DNA from: Zanthoxylum bungeanum
Lineage: Eukaryota; Streptophyta; Magnoliopsida; Sapindales; Rutaceae
Assembly: GCA_019454045.1 (NCBI GenBank)
Contig: SKCR01006525.1
Coordinates: 248,001-312,000 of the forward strand
Direction: 5' to 3'
Length of the DNA: 64,000 bases
Below the pieces are notes generated by a model, which was not told the DNA's origin, made no database searches, and saw only the letters and a program-made list of their open reading frames with translations. Positions 1 to 15,180 of this stretch are shown here, piece after piece. The position numbers and the translations under genes were made by a program. Position 1 is the first letter of the stretch. Every line of letters begins with the position of its first letter.

Positions 1-745
1 TTCAGAAAGGCGCGTTCGTGGTGCGTTTGAGTAACCGTTCGAACGCGACTGCGATCTGAACGCGTTTTTGGCTTGCAAAACCCTAGGTTTTCACCCTACC
101 TATAAATATAACCCTTAGCCGCCATTCTCATTAGTTGAAGCATATTCCCTTGAGCCAAATACTCTCAAAGCTTTCAACTCTCTTTGAATCCACCATTGAA
201 GACTTCTTCATCTTCTTGTCTTCTTCATTAATGGTGGTGATTCTCTTTGATAAACCTTCAACACTATATAACCCAAAATCCCCAATCCTTTAGAGTTCTA
301 TAGGAGGAGTTTTGGTAGTCGGAGTTCCGGCGTTCATTGGTGATATAATCTACTCAGAGACTTCAGAGGTTCTGAAGAAAACCGTGGGTCGCGGGCTTGA
401 GGAGTTGCCTTGAGTTCTTGCAGTATAGAGGTACTTGAGTCGGTGGAGTTGCCACCATAGGTCTTGACCATCGCTGTAAGTTTTTCTCGATATAGTGGAT
501 TGGGCTGGTAGCCGATATACCCGGAGTGGTTTTTTACTCGGAAGAGTTTTCCACTTCGTCACCAAAATTACTTGTGTTGATTTTGTGTGGTTTGATTATA
601 TTTGCTGCTTTAATTATTGTTATTGTTTTTACATTTGCAGCTTATTATTTTAGTTGGTTGATTTGTTATATTGCCTGTTGCAATTCCATAGTAGCAGTAA
701 CGGGACTTGTCCTGTTTATTGTTTGTAATTCCGCATAGGGTCAGA
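1..745 (+). mobile_element. LTR-like remnant at left window edge
   Basis: No gene is visible here. The stretch looks like the U3-R-U5 of an LTR. A GC-rich block carries the 12-bp palindrome CGTTCGAACGCG (36-47), followed by a TATA box (TATAAATA, 101-108) and then a pyrimidine-rich leader-like region. The same palindrome occurs in the Copia 5' leader (about 13455-13760) and in the LTR-like insertion at 60722-62168. The left end lies outside the window, and no clean right terminus or target duplication was found, so the right boundary is approximate. Alternatives are a truncated solo LTR or an unrelated promoter-like repeat. Confidence 0.4.
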
Positions 746-960
746 ACTTTGGATAACCTCGAATTTTCACCTATCATTTCTTTGCTGATATAACAATTTA
801 TGTACTTAAAAAAGACTAACAAAAAAGTTCCAAAGAGAACCTTTAGACTCCTCTTGCACTTGCGTCTGCTCGGCCAGTTGCTATTGCAGCACCATGCATC
901 ATGGTTTATGCAAGAACTAACAAAACAGAAAGAAAAAGCAGATTAACCTTTATTATGCCC

Positions 961-4010
<3,050 letters not shown>

Positions 4011-4214
4011 TGACTATAGCATTATTATTGCTATGAGCTATCTGTGAAACAGGAATGCACAGAAGTTATAAGAATTAGCACCTTTTATCATCTCTTGCAA
4101 GATAATTTAGCCTATTCTGCTTGTGTGAAAACTGGTGAAGTACTGTGCATGCCTGTAGAAAGAAATTATTATTTTATAAATACGATATAAGAACTATTAT
4201 CTTTATACATTAGA

Positions 4215-4550
4215 GTCAAAGGGAAAGTGACATATAACTACCTGTAGATTGTTAAAATGATATTTTAGTCCTACAGTTTTGAAAATATAAGCTTTACTCT
4301 CTGTTGTTAAATATTTTCTATTATTTTTCGATTAGTGTTAAATGATTTGAATTCCTAAAAATTATCCCAAAATAGTGAAAATTTATTTAAAATTATATGA
4401 AAATTGACTCAATTAATAAAAAAAAATTGTAATGACTAAAGTTCGTATTTTCTTAAATTACAAGACTAAAGCTTATATTTCTATAATTATGGGGGCTGAA
4501 GTGTCGTTTTGATAATTTATAAGATAGTTGCGTGTCATAGTTTTTGGAAA
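4215..4550. mobile_element. Foldback MITE-like inverted repeat
   Basis: The left arm (about 4226-4305) and the right arm (about 4440-4548) are imperfect inverted copies of each other. Both include an AAATATAAGCTTTA core, at about 4285 and as its complement near 4450, and a (G)TGACA... outer end. The interior is AT-rich and has no ORF. This resembles the small non-autonomous TIR elements common in eudicot intergenic DNA. The target duplication was not resolved, so the ends are approximate. Confidence 0.5.
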
Positions 4551-5383
4551 CAAGCAGCTGATGAATATCTTGAAAATTAGCCGATGAAAGGATAGATTGG
4601 TTGATAAAAATTGTAGGACTGATTAGTAAGTTTGTTTACGGGTATATGTGTAAAAATAAAATAAAATATAGGTTTAATGAGAATATTTTATGAGTAGAGA
4701 TCTCCCGAATATTAGAAGAAATTAATTTTTGATATCATGCTAGTAAATTTCTTATAAACAATGTGAATAATGAGACTTTTTGAACATGCCGAAGATATAA
4801 ATTAAATACCACTATGCTACAACACCAAGTGATTAGTATATTATAATTTAAATTGTATATACGAATTAATTTTGGAAATTATATTTATTTTTGTTCTAAA
4901 AGGTAATGTAGAGATGAAATGATTAATTAAAAGTTTATTAAGATAATAACATATATTAAAGAAAAAAGGGGACCAAAACTATCCTTCTCTTTTACAAGAG
5001 AATTATGTATTTTGTATTTTTGTTATATTAAAAGGTAATCATGTAGTTTCTGTACATATTTAATAAGACTTGTTATAAAAGTAAAATCAAAATGTTGAGT
5101 AAAAGGAAAAGAAACATAAAAACAAAATTCTTAATCTCCTTGAAACCATACACAGAATTCTCCAAACCAAGGAAAAAAAAATTCAAGAAAATGAAAATTT
5201 CTTTTTGCTGCAGGATATCTTGCCCAGAAACATCAGAAACCCGTTCTAGTAGTAAAACCAACATTCACATATTTCATTTTCCTTTTTTTAATACATATTC
5301 TGAACAAAAATCACTCATCAATGCCTGAAATGTTGGGCTACAAATCCATATGAAAACTGTGGAGACGTTGCTACTTCATCGGC
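4551..5383. other. Intergenic, no gene seen
   Basis: AT-rich DNA lies between two convergent genes: the PHD gene ending at 4010 and the SLT-like gene ending at 5384. Short ORFs on both strands lack any recognisable protein pattern. It probably contains both 3' UTRs. Confidence 0.6.
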
Positions 5384-8300
5384 TCACAAAATGGTGCAGT
5401 TCGATTGAATCTTACTGTAAAAATGATCAAATATATCCGTAAGTCACAAGGCTGACGTTTAATTCTATTTTGTTAATCTATAAGCGGAAATAATAGCTAT
5501 CAAACCTTTTTGTGGCTTCGTAGTTGCTCAAAGCTTGCTCAAATTTGAGCCAAGAAGGACCAGTTTCTTCAAGATTCACATTCTGCGGCCCTTCGAGATA
5601 TGCCTGAACAACAAACTGTGGAGTTCTTTCACTGTAATGCAAACATCGAGAAGCAGGGTTATCAATTTGTTCAAGAAACAACAATACTATGAAATTACAT
5701 CCGAGAATAAACATACATACCTCCCTTCGTATTGTGATAAATAAGACAAATAGGCAGCACCAAAGTACATTGACAAAAATGGCTTGGTTAGATCTTCTGC
5801 AGAATCAACTTTGTAAGCTGTGTGACCCAACTCCCTGGACAGGACAAAGCAAATTCACACATGTGTTCCGCATTATGAGTAATTTCCTCCTCTTTGTAAC
5901 AGAGAAACTATGTTTTCCTTTTAGTACAGACTTACTTGTAAATCCAGAAAGCTGTGGAGTAGTCGATTCCCATTAAGCCAATTCGAGGTGAAACACCATT
6001 CACAAAACGCATGCTAACCATCTCGGCAATAGCACAAAGATATGTCTGTAAAAGCAAGAAGTACAAGGAGTTGCAAAACACATTGCGTGGAGCAGAAACT
6101 AAGCCATTAAACTTAACTCGATTATGAAAGTTAAAATAGGTGAAAATTCACGGAAGTAGAATGGCAACAGTTCAATTGGTATAGTTAGAGTGCAAATTCA
6201 TATCTATTGTTCCAGGCATAACTTATCATGAAACTTGTAACTTTCAATAATCATACTGCATACATACAGGTTTAACACCCTTGGTACTGAAGTGCTTTGA
6301 AAGAATGATGTCAGCTACTGCCTGCAAGAAGACATCTCTATCATTTATTTGAAAAGGATCTTCAACATTCAAACGAGTTTTACTAAACATAGAAGCGCAG
6401 TAGTAAAATTGAATCGAGACCTTTATAAAGACCATAAAACGCAGGTAATATGAGAGAGCAATATAATACTTTTCAGCTAAGAGCATTAATATTTTTCCTA
6501 ATAGCTTCAATTTGAATAAGCTTAAGGTTACAAAAATGACCTATCAATTTGAATAGAATTTGTTACTGAAGAAAGGGTAAAAATCACACATTGCTGAAAA
6601 TATATTTTCATTGCAACCAGGGGCATCATTCAATATCAAATCTGCAACTAGAATCTTATCAGTGAAGACTTTATGTACATTACACAACTCATATGGATAA
6701 CAGATTCATGGAAAAATAATATCCACTTTCCACATTTCATATACCAATAAATAAACCAATGAAATTCTGTTAGATTGATGTATTTCTAGATCACTTATCT
6801 CAAGGATTTTTTCGTGCATATATATCACAAGGGTAGGTCATCATAATCAATAATGTTCATCTATATTGATTTGTACCTTTAATTCCACTCGGGAAAGATA
6901 AGATCTCTTCTTTGCATCATATGAAAAGCGCACTTTTCCCCTTTTTTCTCCAGATCTTGTCCACTCTTTCACAACATCATGATGACTCCACATCTCTTCC
7001 ATATCTTCAGGAGTCACTTTAGAGTCCCAATACTCAATATCTGCCATTCCTTCAATAAACAGGGGAAAATCAGCTGAGCTGAAAACATAACTGATGTTAA
7101 TGATGAAATGTTTTTCACATGATTTGCTTGATTCCATGTCTTTAAGCCGACTATTCACTTGATTCCTTGTGTTGGCTTATGACTATATAATATGCATATT
7201 AACTTTATGGTGATTACAATGCATAATAATGCACTGAATATGAGGCAGAATGGAACATTGGTGCCATGCAAATGAAGCTCTAAGAAGCAGAAAAGAGAAC
7301 AACCTGTGCTTTCTGAAGCACCAAAAGGTACAGGTGCAGGAGGAGCAGAAGCAATAGCCTGCGAAGGACCATCATCCAAGAATTTTCTGAGCAACAAAAA
7401 TACAAAGATAATAAATTTCAAAAATCAAATATTAATAGAAAACCTAATGAAGTAAAATGGAGAACATCTATTGGAACACTAAAAATCTAAAAGTTTCCAG
7501 CATGGTACCATTCATACGACCATATTGAATGCCTACTTACATTTTTCATTGTGTCGAATGGATAATCAATAATTTGGAAATTCAATCAATCAAAAATTTT
7601 CTTGCTTTAAACAAAATAACATAAACGAAAACATAACATAAGATAGAAGGAAGGACATGACCAAACCATCAAAAAAAATGGAAACAATACAACAAATAAA
7701 TGGTCAAAATTTTCAGTGCACCCCTTCACTTCAAACTGGTTCATTAAAATACCAACATTAAAACATCAAATGCAAAATTATAATAAGGATAACAAATAAC
7801 AACCTTGATGGAAGGCTTTCTTTCACTGAAACATAGCTCTTCCAATATGGCAAAGTCGATTTGTGAGTTGCTTTTTTCGTACCACCTTTATATGCCCTAA
7901 TAACAAATTCTTCGGTTCTTTCTCTGCAAACAAATTATCTTATATCAATACTTCAGAACCGATGAAACTGGTTTGGTTATGTTAATCACTTGGGAAGAAG
8001 ATGTTTCTCAAGGGAAAACAGAAGGCCTGAATTTCTAGTAACTTACTTGTCCTGAAAGGTTGATAACGTTTTAAGGTAAGCAGCTCCAAAATATATACTC
8101 ACGAGAGGCTTGAATAGAAGGTCTGGATTCTGTTCTACATCATATGCTCTGTAACCCATCTCACTGAAAGCAATTTGCAGTTAAAAGTTGACTCTCAACA
8201 AAAAAGGGATATGATCAAAAGAGGGCCAGAGCATCGAGTTAGTACCTAAACAGCCACACTGCGTTCTTTTGTGTGATTTGCATAATACCGACAGTAGTCT

Positions 8301-8897
8301 CCTTAGATTTCTTATTATACCTGACAGCTAGGAGTTGTCTGTCACTTTCAAGTTCCGCAACTGCACAAAGCATGTCCTGCAGATAGAGTAAAAGGTTGTC
8401 AAACTTCAAAATCTCACTACTGAAAATTAGTTTCCAGATAATCATGTAAACCAGAGCATATAATCAAACACTTGTAAAACACATAGTTATATATGTATGA
8501 TCGAGAAAAACAGAAACTACATAAATTATTTTCAAATTCTGATAAGTCAGACTAACCGGATCCATCTGTGAGCGAAAATGTCTTCGGACTACTATATTGG
8601 CCACAGCCTGAAAGAAAACACCAGCACATAATGAATGAAAAATCAGAAATGAATTGTCACACTCACACCCATTTATAAACACAAATTGCAATAAAATAAA
8701 ATTGAACATTTAGGTTTTACCCTCATCTCAGTCTGTGTCAAATAAGGCTGTCCATCGGGATCCCGTGAAAGATGAACTTTCTGACCTCTATCCTCTCCAG
8801 CATCTATCCATTCCGTGCTGACTTCAACTTCCTTCCACATTTCCTTCAAATCCTCAGCTTCAATACAATCATCCCAATACTTGAAGCTGATCACCAT
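5384..8897 (-). CDS. Tandem lysozyme/SLT-like domain protein, second domain degenerate
   Basis: Twelve coding exons on the minus strand: 8897-8721, 8607-8557, 8376-8246, 8163-8047, 7923-7804, 7386-7304, 7073-6877, 6321-6268, 6045-5936, 5834-5721, 5631-5506 and 5414-5384 (1,311 nt, 436 aa). The protein is a duplication: each half begins with a YWD...MW...EW motif block and continues into a lytic-transglycosylase (SLT, lysozyme-fold) block. Half 1 has the catalytic ES (E86-S87 in AELESD), GIMQ (106-109) and AYKGG (169-173). Half 2 has VS (320-321), GLMG (333-336) and AYLEG instead, so it lacks the catalytic Glu. Both keep YFGAAYL. An Ala/Pro-rich linker (about 200-225) joins them. No signal peptide is apparent. 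In bacteria this fold cleaves peptidoglycan; the plant substrate is unknown to me. The start is the first Met in frame; an upstream stop lies across the preceding 5'-UTR junction. Confidence 0.82.
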
Positions 8898-9650
8898 CCT
8901 TACAAATGTTTCTTGATCACTTCTTATTGCATCTGCACGCCATTAAAAAAACCAACCCATCAATTTCAACCCCACCGTATATTCCTTCAAGCACAATTCA
9001 TAAATAACCCATCAAAAATCCATATATAATATCAAATAAAATCCTTCACTAAAATTAATGACAAATTGACAATCCCATCTAATTTTCCTAGTTTTCTTTT
9101 TCGTTTTTTTAACATAAATTCACATGATCACATATACCACCATAAGAAATTAGAAATGTTACCCATTAAATCAACCAGTACGCACAAAAAAAAAGGTATC
9201 ATGAAATGTAGAAACTCTACAGATTTTATCAATTGAACTAACTAATATCGGTAAAAACAAATATAAATATTAAAAAAAATGAAACTAAAACAAATACCCA
9301 GATATCAGAAAAAGCACTGATGAATTAATTCTAAGGAAAATAAATCAAGAAAAAGCCACGTATCAAAATCTGCAATATGCATGCATGCAAATAAAAACAT
9401 AAAACGACGACGTAAAAGAAGAGACGAGACAGAGTCATACATAGTTAAGAGGAAAGAGGAAATGGGAAGGGGGAAGAATGTCTCTGCTGTGTTTGATGTT
9501 TATGGGAATGGAAAATGAAATGAGAAATTTGGAGCCAAACAAAACAAAAAGGGCAAAAATAATAATAACAAGAAAGAAGAAAAAGGAGAGGCCAATTGGA
9601 ATGGTTGCAGGAGAGTATGACACGTGGCGTGCCACGCTTGACTCTCAGGT
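8898..9650 (-). promoter_or_regulatory. 5' UTR exon, 5' intron and G-box promoter of the SLT-like gene
   Basis: A minus-strand UTR exon probably ends at a GT donor at about 9441 and joins an acceptor after 8932, leaving 35 nt of leader before the ATG. Just upstream of the leader, on the plus strand at about 9618-9625, is CACGTGGC, a G-box/ABRE-type core within GACACGTGGCGTGCCACG. This would fit ABA- or light-responsive bZIP/bHLH control, which is inference only. Confidence 0.45.
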
Positions 9651-10362
9651 TTAATATTTTTAGTACTACTACAGCTGCGGTCTTGGTGTTTCTATGCACC
9701 TCGTTTCTTCTTGACCACTGATCTTCTTTACTAATTTTAGATCATGTTAGTCAAGGTCAAATATTGAAGAATATTTACCATTTTTAGGATCTTGCTTTTC
9801 TAAAAAATTGATTTATGCAAATTAATTACTCTCCAATTTTGCCACCAAGATGTAATTTATTCGATGCAATTAATGTATGGATATATTTAAAATTTGATGA
9901 GAGTAATTTCATTAACTCCTACATATAATTTATGCTAAATTTACATTGAAATTTTGTTACAAATTATGCGGATCTCTAAATTATTTCTATTTTTGATTCA
10001 ATTCTTTTTTTTTTTAAGGTAAGGGGATAGGATAACTTATAAATATTTTTTAACTCATTAATTCCTCTAGAATGGAACCCGGGCGCTACATTTTAAATGC
10101 TTCTAGTCATTGAAAGACTATGTGTTTTTTAAAAGAATGCAGATTTAAGCCTAATGTGTATGTATATATATTGTTAGTGGTGAAATTTACATAGTCTATA
10201 ATTAGAAGTCCACACTTGTTCTAAGAAGTAATTGACCAAAATGCTCTTCAAAGAACAACTGCAGCAATGGAGTGGTCAAGAATAAATTTAAGAAATATCT
10301 AGGATGGATTATGAGGTCAGCCTCGTTCTATTGGGAGTCCTACCAATATTCAGGATAAGAGT
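9651..10362. other. Intergenic, AT-rich
   Basis: No gene was found. A poly-T run at about 10006-10017, followed by a segment ending near 10135 that contains a tRNA B-box-like complement (GAACCCGGGCGC), could be another old minus-strand SINE, but no flanking duplication was identified. Confidence 0.4.
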
Positions 10363-10765
10363 GTTCATAGGATCGGGTTAATCCGTGACCCAACGCAATC
10401 TAATCCGATTTGGTCGGGTTTGTAAAATTAAAAAAAAATAATAATTTCGGGTCAGATCCGACCTGACCCGTAAAATCGGATCGGGTCGCGAGTGCAAAAA
10501 ATAAGTTTTGACCCAACCCATAATTAATGATTTTTCTCTTTTCATCTCTAATTAATTTATCATAATTTGGTTTAACTATAAATCCTATCAAAATTATATC
10601 ATAAAAAATATATATTATGTATTTTTCCGACCTGACCCGTATTTTTTTTACCCACGCGGATTACACTTTAAAATTTCAAGTTTCAGGTATTCCGACCCGA
10701 TCGAGTTTAAGAAAATTAAAAAATAAAGTCGACCTGACCCGACCCGTAAACACCCATACTCCAGG
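10363..10765. repeat. GACCCG-rich non-autonomous element, hAT-like ends
   Basis: The outer edges read GTGTTCATAGGATCGGGTT on the left and, as the complement of the right end, GTGTTTACGGGTCGGGTCGG, forming imperfect terminal inverted repeats. GACCCG/GACCTG repeats lie inside both edges and an AT-rich centre lies between them. Comparable low-complexity elements occur at 20095-20660 (ACCGAA-rich) and 41528-41865. The GTG..CA-type ends resemble the hAT-type MITE resolved at 22809-22955. No duplication was resolved here. Confidence 0.45.
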
Positions 10766-12069
10766 GGATGGTCTTGATACCCCTGAGGTGAATGTCACGT
10801 CACCAACTGAAAATGACCATTGGGAATGTGAAATTTCACTATTATAAGGTGTCGTCATATCACCAATAGAATGATTGATATTTGTCCAACTTACCAAATG
10901 ATGTGAATCAAGGCCGCATGCATGAAAAGCCCATCAGATTGATCCATTACATATTTCAGTAGAGCCAATCAGGAGGCAACAAGTCAATAAGATTAAGGAA
11001 ACAATGCAATGTCTAGTCCCGAAGATCTTGGAAGAACCATACTATTGGCGTTGGTACTTGAAGCGTCAATCCAAATAATATATTGTATTTATATTTTATT
11101 ATTTATTAATAAAATCACTATATTTTCATTTCAACCTTTACTAAAGGTAATGTCATTATGCATATTAGATTTATATATATATGCTGAGAATAACACCGAC
11201 TTTATAATAGTTATGCAGTAATACTAGACACTGAGTGGTACGATATTAGGATAATTTACTATTATAAACTATTATTACAGTAAATATTAATAGTCGTTGG
11301 TTTTGGATTAAGTTCGAATTCTTATAGCCTAGAAGACTAGCACATGTCGTATATTGGAATTGGAGTTTCCAATATACCATGAGTAAGGGAAGCTCGTATA
11401 GACATGTGAGTATTCGTTGGAGTGAATACCGATTAAAGTCATGATTGAATACCACTAGATTTGGACACCCTCTTTAAAAATTCCCAAGAGTCTTAATGAA
11501 ATACTACAAGATTTTTTAGATTATTTAAAAAGTCTTAATTGAATACCGCAAGACTTATTTAATCCAAATTATCTTTTAAAATCTCAATTAAATACATCCC
11601 ATAAGTTTACGTTTAAAAAAATGGGATGTCCACACTTGATAATATTTGTGTAAGTCTAGCTATAAATTAAAAATAAATAAATAAATTGCAGTGGGTTGAG
11701 CAAATTTTTATAGTTTTGTAACAAAAATGCCAACAATTAACTTAAGTACGTGTATAGATTGCAATTAATAGAGACGAATCAAAATTTATCAATTCCAATC
11801 TCGTCCTTAATATGTATTTGAAATGGAAAATCGTTCCGAATCTCATACTGATTTTTAAATTCAGATAAAAAAATTGATTCAAATTCCATACTGAACGGTT
11901 TGAGATTTGAGATATTTTAAGTAAAAATAAAAATTTTGAACGAAAAATCATCTTAAATCTTGTATTAAAAGATCATGAATCTCAAATTTCTATGAGAATT
12001 ATGAATTTTCTACAATTTTAAATACTAGTATCAAGTTCTAACTATAGAGAAATATAAATTCTGAAGCAA
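10766..12069. other. Intergenic, nothing recognised
   Basis: AT-rich sequence with scattered short ORFs on both strands, none with conserved protein features or good splice context. Confidence 0.55.
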
Positions 12070-12821
12070 ATAAAAAATCTCAAACCTCTCTCTCGTGTAA
12101 CCCTAGTTTTTGTACCATTTTAGCAGTGTCGTCGACCACATCTCTTTTGTGTGGTCAGCGGCACAAGCCAAAACCCTTCAGTTTTCTTCTTTTGCTCCAC
12201 CACCCCTCGTTTTTTTTTTTTTGCTCCCTTCTCAGTCCTCTGTTTCTTTCTTCATTTTTTTTGTCCATTTCTCTTTCCCATCTCATTTTCTTTTTTCCGT
12301 CTCTCTGACTGTGTTTCTTTTTCCTCTTTTACCTGTTTTCCGTGGTCGCCAGTGGCTCACCAGAGAGTTTCTCCTGGTGATGAATCAATCGGTAGTCAAT
12401 ATTTCTTTGTTCTTTCTTTTTTCGTTTTTTGTTTTGTGTGGATTTTTTTATTTCCCATATCTACAGATCTGTGGACCCACTCTTTGTAGTGGTAGATTTT
12501 CAATCTTTTGTGTTGGTTTTTTGGTTTATGTCTTTTGCAGGAATAATTTATTTTCTTCCGGCATAATGGATTGATCTGTCTGTGGGCGAAGAGTGGAGTT
12601 CTTTGGAGCTTCACATGCTGTTTATATAGTTTCATATATTTGTTTTGTTTATGTATTAAATTAATTGTATGTTGTTGTAAAAGTTTTTTGTACAATTTAT
12701 GTATCTTGTTGGTTCACTTCTAATTATGAGTATATGATCACCGACGTTGCGTTAAAGCTGAGGTGGGGACATGTCGATCTTGTAATTCCTCAAAACTTCA
12801 GTAGTTTTTAGGTGTGAAAAT
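12070..12821 (+). other. Pyrimidine-rich sequence interrupted by the Copia insertion
   Basis: A strongly C/T-rich leader-like stretch (12126-12440) contains overlapping low-complexity ORFs with Phe/Ser/Leu runs that I do not consider coding. The Copia element inserted at 12822, and the same sequence resumes after 18895 and ends in an A-rich stretch near 19060. The whole looks like an older transcribed or retroposed sequence that hosted the insertion. I do not recognise it. Confidence 0.35.
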
Positions 12822-13358
12822 TGTTGAATTCCTCAAAATTCATTAAATATGAGATGTATATGGATATGTATATTATTGGAATTCCCTAGGGGTGTATGGG
12901 AGGTTGCAATCCTTGGAGGGTTGCAACCCACCCCAAGGGGTGCCCTATTGGCACCCCTCCATGCCTTATATAAGAAGGCTTTATTCCAATATTAAAAAAA
13001 AAAAGACATATACAGAAACACCAACTTTAAAGGCATTTATGTTTTCCTTGTTTTGAGAGAGAGATTCACCATTGATTCCAAGTTCATACACTTGTTAAGG
13101 AGTGCTCCTTGAACAAGAAGATTCCAAGTAATCCTGGGAGAACGTTGGCAAAACGAATCCGTAAAGCACCGTGACGGAGCCAATAAGTTCTTAAGGACAG
13201 AGATCATCTCGACTTGGACAATTCTGTGATCTCCATTTTCTGGTTTGTTTTAATGGTTTTCTGGTTTTAGGGTGCATGCATCTAGATCTACTTTTGTTGT
13301 TTTGATCTGTTTGATTGCAAGTTATATATTACTGTTTGATGACAAATATTTTACAACA
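12822..13358 (+). repeat. Copia 5' LTR
   Basis: 537 bp, TGTTG...CAACA. A TATA-like TATATAA at 12967-12973 probably sets transcription start near 13000. It is almost identical to the 3' LTR; the differences I saw are about ten small indels or substitutions, for example TGTTGAATT versus TGTTGTAAATT at the start. A 15-nt segment at 13181-13195 (CAATAAGTTCTTAAG) is the exact complement of the segment next to the LTR end at 13361-13375. Confidence 0.93.
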
Positions 13359-13360
13359 AT

Positions 13361-13375
13361 CTTAAGAACTTATTG
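13361..13375 (+). promoter_or_regulatory. Candidate self-complementary primer-binding site
   Basis: CTTAAGAACTTATTG lies two bases after the 5' LTR, where a minus-strand primer-binding site belongs. It lacks the TGG that a tRNA 3'-CCA end would pair with, so ordinary tRNA priming is not supported. It is a perfect 15-nt complement of LTR-internal 13181-13195 (18714-18728 in the 3' LTR). Self-primed elements of the Tf1/sushi type pair a piece of their own transcript with the PBS in this way. In Tf1 the piece is the extreme 5' end of the RNA; here it lies about 180 nt downstream of the expected start. Confidence 0.6.
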
Positions 13376-13439
13376 CTTTAAGTGTTATTAGATAGTAATT
13401 CGCATGTTAGGGTTTGAATATTTTCTGGAAAATACGAAC

Positions 13440-13760
13440 TGTGCATGAAAAACCCGTAGGGCGTTCGAACGCCCGACGCACGCGAAGGCTAAATATTTGA
13501 ACTTTCGTTAGAACGTTCGAACACGTCTTCAAACGCAACTCGAACGCAAGCCTTCTGCCTTAGAACGTTCGAACGCGTCCTAAACGCTACTCGAACGTAA
13601 ACTCTCTGGAATCGTTCCGTTCGAACGCGTTCATGAACGCTATACGAACGTGAACTCTCTGGAATAACACCGTTCGAACGCGTTATCAAACGCAACACGA
13701 ACGCACACACACTGGACAGTCTCGTTCGAACGTAGATACGAACGTGACACTAACGACTTT
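13440..13760 (+). repeat. Tandem GTTCGAACG repeat in the Copia leader
   Basis: About six degenerate units of 50-58 bp each start with (C)GTTCGAACGCGT or a close variant, continue with an AAACGC/GAACGC motif and a CGAACG motif, and often end in CTCTCTGGAAT or CTGGA. The unit core is a perfect palindrome around TTCGAA. The repeats lie between the primer-binding site and gag, and are non-coding. Confidence 0.8.
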
Positions 13761-14273
13761 GTCCTGTAAGTATAATAAACTGCAAACTTTAATTAATATT
13801 AACTTGGTTAGTCATATACTGTAAATACATTAATCTTGGTAGTATAGATTTAAGTTATTATTAAGTTGTTCAATTATCACAAGCATACACATAGTGATAA
13901 AGTTGAATTTGATTGGTTGTTGCATAATTGGTTGAGAATTTAAAGTGTAATTTACACAAGTAATTCCATCCAATCTTGATTGACATTTATATATCTACAC
14001 TTATCGTATTAATTGTGCTATTGGAAAATTGAGATATTGAGATTGAATTGCTAAGAGGTTCTATTGAGAAAGTAGTTAAAGGATATTCCTTTATTTACTT
14101 TTCATAAGAATTCTTGGTTGGAAATTCAAGGACTTGTGTGTATTGGTATTACTGTCCAATATAACAACAAGTGGATATTTGTATATCACTTGAGACAAGA
14201 TCATTTGTTGGTCGTTGAACAATTTGTCTTTTGAAGACATAGTGAACTCTGTTTGTTTCCAGTTATACATGAT

Positions 14274-15180
14274 TAGCGGAAACATCACAGTACCGGTCTC
14301 TCATGGAGAAAAACCGGAGAAGTTTGGTAGGGCAAACTTCAAACAGTGGCAGAACAAAATGTTGTTCTACCTGACAACTCTCCAGTTGGCTAAATTCTCA
14401 AAGATCCTCCGGGTCCTGTGGAGGGTGAATCTGAATTGGCCAAGGAAGAGCGAGAACAGACTTGGATGTCTGGAGACTTCTTATGCAAGAACTACCTTTT
14501 GGGTGGTCTTGACAATACCCTGTACAATGTGTACCAAGGCATGACTTCTGCGAAGGTTCTCTGGGAATCTCTCGAGAAGAAGTACAAAACCGAAGATGCC
14601 GGACAAAAGAAATTTGTCGTGGGTAGGTTCCTGGACTACAAGATGGTAGTTTCAAGGACGGTGATGTCTCAGTTGGGTGAACAACAATAGATCATTCATG
14701 AAATATTGGATGAAGGGATGAAACTCTGTGAGACGTTTCAAGTTGCCACTATAATTGAAGAGTTGCCTCCATCATGGAAGGATTTCAGGAGCTATCTGCA
14801 ACACAGAAAAGAAGCAGATGAGCCTTGAAGACCTTGGAGTTCGATTGAGAATCGAACAGGACAACATGATGTCCGAGAAGGCCAGCTACAAGACTATGGA
14901 GTCTAAGGCCAACATCTTTGAGGATGTAAAGGGTAGCAAGAAAAGAAAGAACAGTGAAGCTGATTCTTCCCAAGCGAACAAGAAGTTCAATGGGAAGTGC
15001 TACAACTGTGAAAAGAGCGGTCATATGACAAAGGACTGCAGAAACAAGATATCTCAGGACAATGGCAGGATAAATGAGGCCTATGTCACTGAAGATGAGC
15101 AGTTAACTGATGAGATTTCAGAAATGAATCTCTCAACAGTGGTAACTGAAGCCAACTTGGTTGGGAATCCGAGAGAATGA
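14274..15180 (+). pseudogene. Copia gag, broken
   Basis: Fragments in two frames cover a gag-like region (14274-14415, 14418-14690, 14755-15180), interrupted by a frame change near 14415 and a stop at 14688. The last part carries a CCHC zinc knuckle (C-X2-C-X4-H-X4-C) at 14998-15039, the nucleic-acid-binding motif of the nucleocapsid, followed by an acidic tail and a TGA at 15178-15180. Confidence 0.8.

Noticed and set aside
12126..12574. Overlapping plus-strand ORFs of 60-154 codons
   Set aside because: Phe/Ser/Leu-rich low-complexity products of a pyrimidine-rich tract; three frames are open at once, which is what composition alone gives.
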